Assembly (NCBI GenBank): GCA_965202675.1
Contig: OZ241842.1
Coordinates: forward strand, 2,790,001 to 2,854,000
DNA: 64,000 nt
Origin: CATQHD01 sp965202675
GTDB taxonomy: Bacteria; Actinomycetota; Acidimicrobiia; Spongiisociales; Spongiisociaceae
Direction: 5' to 3'
Part shown: positions 60,713 through 64,000 of the stretch, piece by piece
Layout: every line of letters begins with the position of its first letter
Numbering within the stretch: the first letter of the stretch is position 1
Position numbers and translations under genes: made by a program
Notes under the pieces: generated by a model
Seen by the model: only the letters and a program-made list of their open reading frames with translations
What the model was told of the DNA's origin: nothing
Database searches by the model: none

Positions 60713-62401
60713 GTGAGAAGGCGCCGGGCGGCGGCCGGCCGCCGGGCCGGGTGGGCGGCGGGCGCCGTTCTGGCCGCGCTGGCGACGGCGGTTGCCGTCT
60801 GGGCGGTGGCGCGTACGGTGGATTCGGCGGTGCTGGGGCGCGCCTTCCGGGAGCTGACCGACCGCCCGATGCTCACCCTGGCGGGTCTGGCCGCCTTCGG
60901 GTCGGCCTTCCTGATCAGGGCGCTGATATGGAGGAGGGTGCTGGTCGGGCTGACGCTCGGCCACGCCTGGGCCGCTGTCCACGCCGCCCTGGCGGGCAAC
61001 CATGTCCTTCCCTTCCGGCTGGGCGAACCCCTCCGGGTGGTGTCGGTGGTGAAGAGGGCGGGGATTCCGGCCGCCGAGGCGGCTGCTTCCACCATCACCC
61101 TGCGGGCGGCGGATTTGCTCACGGTGGTCGGCCTGGCCTGGGTGCTCGGCGCCCGGAGCATCTCATTCTTCGGTTCGGCGGCGGCCGACGGGGCGGCGGC
61201 GGCGGCGGGGGCGGCCGGCCTGCTGGGGTTGATCTGGATGTGGAAGCTGCGCGGCCGCGCCCGGCTGCGCCGGCCGGGGGTGATCGAGCTGGCCGGCGCC
61301 CTCGCCGCCTGGGTGGCCGAGGCCGGGTTGGTGTGGGTGGCGGCGCGGGCGGCGGGGATAGGTCTGTCGCCTTCCGAAGCCGTGCTGGTGGCCTGCGTCT
61401 CGGTGGCGGCCCAGGCGGCGGCGGTCGCTCCGGGCGGGTTCGGCGCCTATGAAGCGGCGGCGGTCGCGGCTTACATGTTCCTGGGTCACGACCCCGGAGC
61501 GGCCTTGGCGGCGGCGCTGGCTGCCCACGCCCTCAAGACCTTCTATTCGATCGCGGCGGGGATACCGGCTCTGTTGGCGCCGGCCCCCGGCCTGTTGGGC
61601 CGGTTCCGGGTGCCGCGTGGGATCCGGGCGCGCCGGGCGCCTCCGGACGAGGCGCCGGCCGGGGGGCCGGTGGTGTTGTTCATGCCCGCCTACAACGAAG
61701 AGGCGAGCGTGGGGGAGGTGGTGAGGAGGGTTCCCGGCCGGGTGCGGGGCCGCCGGGTAGTGACGCTGGTGATCGACGACGGCTCTGTCGACGCCACTGC
61801 GGCGCGGGCGCGGCAGGCGGGCGCCGAGGTGTTGTCCCTGGCGGAGAACAGAGGGCTGGGGGCGGCGGTGCGGACCGGTCTGACCCGATCGCTGGCGCTG
61901 GATCCGGCGGCGGTGGTTTTCTGCGACGCCGACTCGGAGTACGCACCCGAGGAGATGGAGCGCCTGGCGGGTCCGATCCTCGACGGGCGGGCCGACTACG
62001 TGGTCGGATCGCGTTTCATGGGGGAGATCGAGCATATGCTGGCGCATCGGCGGTTGGGCAACCTGGTGCTCACCAGGATGCTCGCCTTCGCGGCCCGGAC
62101 CAGGATCACCGACGGCCAGAGCGGTTACCGGGCCTTCTCCCCGGCGGCGGCCGCCGACGCCGAGGTGATCCACGACTACAACTACGCCCAGGTGATCACC
62201 CTGGACCTGATCGCCAAGGGCTACCGCTATCACGAGGTTCCGATCAGCTACCGGTTCAGGACCACCGGGGCTTCCTTTGTCAGGCCGGTCCGCTACCTCC
62301 GCAGGGTGGCGCCGGCGGTGTACAGGCAGCTGAACCGCCCGGCGGCTGCGGCGGCGGTCGGGGCCGGGGCGTCCGGAGGCGCGGTCCGCCCCGTTTCGTG
62401 A
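60713..62401 (+). CDS. Fusion: LPG-synthase-like membrane domain + GT2 glycosyltransferase
   Basis: 562 aa from GTG 60713. Residues ~1-300 form about seven hydrophobic segments of the LPG_synthase_TM/UPF0104 type (HVLPFRLGEPLRVVSVV and APGGFGAYEAAAVAAY are diagnostic). Residues ~318-540 are a GT-A fold of family GT2: VVLFMPAYNEEASVGEVV, VIDDGSVD near 354 and FCDADSEYAPEE near 404 (DxD), plus SGYRAFSP. Dolichyl-phosphate-mannose-synthase-like. The fusion suggests that lipid-linked sugar synthesis and membrane flipping or lipid handling are combined. Divergent from the epimerase. Confidence 0.85.
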   Translation: MRRRRAAAGRRAGWAAGAVLAALATAVAVWAVARTVDSAVLGRAFRELTDRPMLTLAGLAAFGSAFLIRALIWRRVLVGLTLGHAWAAVHAALAGNHVLPFRLGEPLRVVSVVKRAGIPAAEAAASTITLRAADLLTVVGLAWVLGARSISFFGSAAADGAAAAAGAAGLLGLIWMWKLRGRARLRRPGVIELAGALAAWVAEAGLVWVAARAAGIGLSPSEAVLVACVSVAAQAAAVAPGGFGAYEAAAVAAYMFLGHDPGAALAAALAAHALKTFYSIAAGIPALLAPAPGLLGRFRVPRGIRARRAPPDEAPAGGPVVLFMPAYNEEASVGEVVRRVPGRVRGRRVVTLVIDDGSVDATAARARQAGAEVLSLAENRGLGAAVRTGLTRSLALDPAAVVFCDADSEYAPEEMERLAGPILDGRADYVVGSRFMGEIEHMLAHRRLGNLVLTRMLAFAARTRITDGQSGYRAFSPAAAADAEVIHDYNYAQVITLDLIAKGYRYHEVPISYRFRTTGASFVRPVRYLRRVAPAVYRQLNRPAAAAAVGAGASGGAVRPVS

Positions 62402-62486
62402 GCCGCGGCCTGCGCCCGACCCTGGATTTATCCTCCGGCGGCGGTAGTATGGAGAACCTGTCGGCAAACCGGACTGGAGCACACCC

Positions 62487-62993
62487 ATGGCCTTGAACGA
62501 ACGGATGGAAGCTGCGCTCAATGCCCAGATCACCGCCGAGCTGGGGGCGGCGATTTCCTACCTGCAGATGGGGGCTTTCATGGACTGGGACGAACGCCCC
62601 GGCATGGCCGCCTGGCTGTACCAGCAGTCGGAGGAGGAGCGGGAGCACGCCCGGCTGTTCCTGGATTACCTGCTGGCGCGGGACGGCCGGGTCGAGATCG
62701 GCGAGCTGTCCGCCCCGGTCTCCAAGTTCGACGATCCCGTGCACGTGTTCGAGGAGGCCCTGCGGCAGGAGCGCCGAATCACCGGCCTGATCCGTTCCCT
62801 CTACCAGCTGGCCGTAGCCGAGGAGGACCTGCAGAGCCTGCCCATCCTCCAGCGTTTCCTGGAGGAGCAGGTGGAGGAAGAGGACACCCTGGACGGGATA
62901 TGCGAGCGTATGCGGCGCGTCCGGGGCAACGAGGTGGGCCTGGCGCTGATGGACGGCGAGCTCGGTTCCCGGGGCGGCGGCGGCGAGGAATGA
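62487..62993 (+). CDS. ftnA: Ferritin
   Basis: 168 aa. Four-helix ferritin with ferroxidase ligands: ITAELGAAISYLQM (Glu 18), EEEREHARLFLDYL (Glu 50/His 53 region), LYQLAVAEEDLQS (Glu 95 region) and FLEEQVEEEDTL (Gln-x-x-Glu). No haem-binding Met of bacterioferritin is evident. ATG 62487 after CTGGAGC. Stores iron as ferric mineral; fits with the adjacent iron importer genes and iron-box candidates. Confidence 0.93.
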   Translation: MALNERMEAALNAQITAELGAAISYLQMGAFMDWDERPGMAAWLYQQSEEEREHARLFLDYLLARDGRVEIGELSAPVSKFDDPVHVFEEALRQERRITGLIRSLYQLAVAEEDLQSLPILQRFLEEQVEEEDTLDGICERMRRVRGNEVGLALMDGELGSRGGGGEE

Positions 62994-63040
62994 CCTCCGC
63001 GGTCTGATCCCCGGGCGGAAGGCGGGGAGCGCCGTTCTGG

Positions 63041-64000
63041 TCAGTCCTCCACTACGTGGCGCTCGAAACCCCGCCGGGACTCCTTCCATCCGGCGAGGTC
63101 GAACTCCCCGTCGGGTTGCACGGCTTCGGCCGCCGCCCACGCCATGTCCATAGCGTGATGGGTGTTGTCGTGGGCGAAGAGGCCCTGGCGGCCGAATGTG
63201 ACCAGGCGCCGGCGGCGGTCGGTCCAGTCGATGAAGGCTTCCAGGGCCTGCTCTGCCCCGAGGCGGTAGATCGGGTAGGCGTACCGGATGCGCCGCACTT
63301 CCGTTTGGATGGGCCGGGGATGCTCCATCCCGCACCGGGTCAGCGACTCGCCCACCAGCGCGCCCAGCTCCTCCGGCGGCCGGCGCCACAACGGATCGGA
63401 GGGCGAGCAGGGTATCTCGGCGCACAGCACGGTCCGGTCGGGGGGATCCGGTCCTGTGCGGTAGTTCTTGGGCTCCGACAGCCGGGTCATGGCGACGTCG
63501 GCTTCGGGGAAATAGTGGGCGTCGAACGGGGTGCAGCGGGCGGCGGGCAGGGCCAGGTAGACGAGCAGCATGGCGCGGTATTCGGCGTCTAAGGGCGGCG
63601 GCGGGCCGCCCTCGGTTTCTTCCACCAGCCCGGCCAGGACGGTCAGGGGGATGGTCGACCAGAGCCGGCCGGCGGACACCCGCCCCCCGCCGGCCGTTTC
63701 CACCTCCACCGATGAATCAGTAAACCTGATCCGTTCCGCGGCGGCGCCGAGGCGCAGCTCCGCCCCCGCCTCCACCGCGGCCTCGGCCAGCGCCTCCGGT
63801 ATCCGGCCGAACCCCCCCGCCGGGTAGTAGAAGAACCGCCCGGCGCCGTTCCGGCGGGCGGCCACCCGGCGGACCAGCTTCCAGGGGGTGTCGGCGCCGA
63901 TCCGCCGCCGGGCCTGGCCGCCGCTCAGCCGGGCGGGGTCTATGCCCCAGATCTTGCGGGCATAAGGGAAATAGAAGGCCTTGCCCATGGTTTTCCCGAG
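63041..64000 (-). CDS. FAD-dependent oxidoreductase/amine-oxidase-like, N-terminus outside window
   Basis: At least 319 residues; the frame runs off the right edge (an ATG at 63988 is internal: LGKT precedes it). The FAD-binding GxGxxG is therefore not seen. Visible: FYFPYARKIWGIDP, RFFYYPAGGFGRIPEALAEAA (substrate/FAD-domain block of the NAD_binding_8/protoporphyrinogen-oxidase-like group), LWSTIPLTVL, and a C-terminal LVTFGRQGLFAHDNTHHAMDMAWAA-type FAD end, here split as LVTFGRQGLFAHDN and HHAMDMAW. This set resembles UDP-galactopyranose mutase-like and polysaccharide-associated oxidoreductases more than true PPO. Exact substrate not assigned. Confidence 0.75.
   Translation of the reverse strand, partial: LGKTMGKAFYFPYARKIWGIDPARLSGGQARRRIGADTPWKLVRRVAARRNGAGRFFYYPAGGFGRIPEALAEAAVEAGAELRLGAAAERIRFTDSSVEVETAGGGRVSAGRLWSTIPLTVLAGLVEETEGGPPPPLDAEYRAMLLVYLALPAARCTPFDAHYFPEADVAMTRLSEPKNYRTGPDPPDRTVLCAEIPCSPSDPLWRRPPEELGALVGESLTRCGMEHPRPIQTEVRRIRYAYPIYRLGAEQALEAFIDWTDRRRRLVTFGRQGLFAHDNTHHAMDMAWAAAEAVQPDGEFDLAGWKESRRGFERHVVED

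Noticed and set aside
1..64000. tRNA, rRNA, tmRNA or known riboswitch
   Set aside because: I found no cloverleaf with CCA-proximal stem, no rRNA-like stretch and no recognisable riboswitch core by reading; a covariance-model scan would be decisive.

Overview
The window is high-GC DNA with coupled operons, many GTG/TTG starts, Asp/Thr-rich lipoproteins and a surface protein of the type signal peptide + three S-layer-homology (SLH) repeats + Ig-like domains + beta-propeller. This points to an actinobacterium, most plausibly a member of the Acidimicrobiia; that placement is inference, because no rRNA or universal marker lies in the window. Several stretches are clearly AT-richer than their surroundings (1-1.7, 5.1-6.5, 9.8-11.8, 12.0-13.3, 41.2-42.0 and 51-54 kb) and carry defence or unknown genes, as expected for acquired DNA.

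Layout. (1) 1-11.8 kb, defence island: the 3' part of an ATPase gene followed by rloB (AbiL-like pair); a convergent operon encoding an Eco57I-type adenine methylase/specificity protein and a PLD-SNF2 helicase; then a divergent low-GC operon of two DUF488 proteins, a probable dual-OB protein and an unknown TTG-start protein. (2) 11.9-13.6 kb: a two-gene HTH-regulator/unknown cassette with a strong promoter, flanked by two copies of a 38-39 bp hairpin repeat. (3) 13.7-22.5 kb: recC-recB-recD. (4) 22.6-35.4 kb: a surface-protein locus with two effectively identical 3.8 kb SLH/beta-propeller genes behind different promoters, decayed tails of further copies, at least six related GC-rich terminators, a frameshifted DNA methylase cut by a frameshifted IS481-like element, and short direct repeats. 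(5) 35.7-37.7 kb: two paralogous modules (small protein + DUF2335 membrane protein, each overlapping by 17 nt), facing each other. (6) 37.9-42.0 kb: a decamer tandem array, an AlbA_2/Schlafen-type regulator, a VapBC toxin-antitoxin pair with an operator, and a frameshifted Clp-fold (SDH) protease gene with a 68-aa partner. (7) 42.4-47.5 kb: a BMP-family lipoprotein and ABC importer, probably for nucleosides. (8) 48.1-54.3 kb: second defence island with an adenine methylase, a Fic protein and a complete Gabija system (GajA/GajB). (9) 54.5-64 kb: a B3/B4-domain protein, an iron(III) importer lacking its ATPase, envelope glycan genes, ferritin, an FAD-dependent oxidoreductase running off the end, and candidate DtxR/IdeR-type boxes.

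How they fit together: two defence islands bracket a plastic cell-surface locus next to the recombination-repair genes recCBD, while the last 10 kb is chromosomal housekeeping for iron and envelope. Single-base frameshifts cluster at 31-42 kb and may be real decay or assembly indels. All coordinates, motif and repeat matches were read by eye; family names rest on motif recognition, not database searches.
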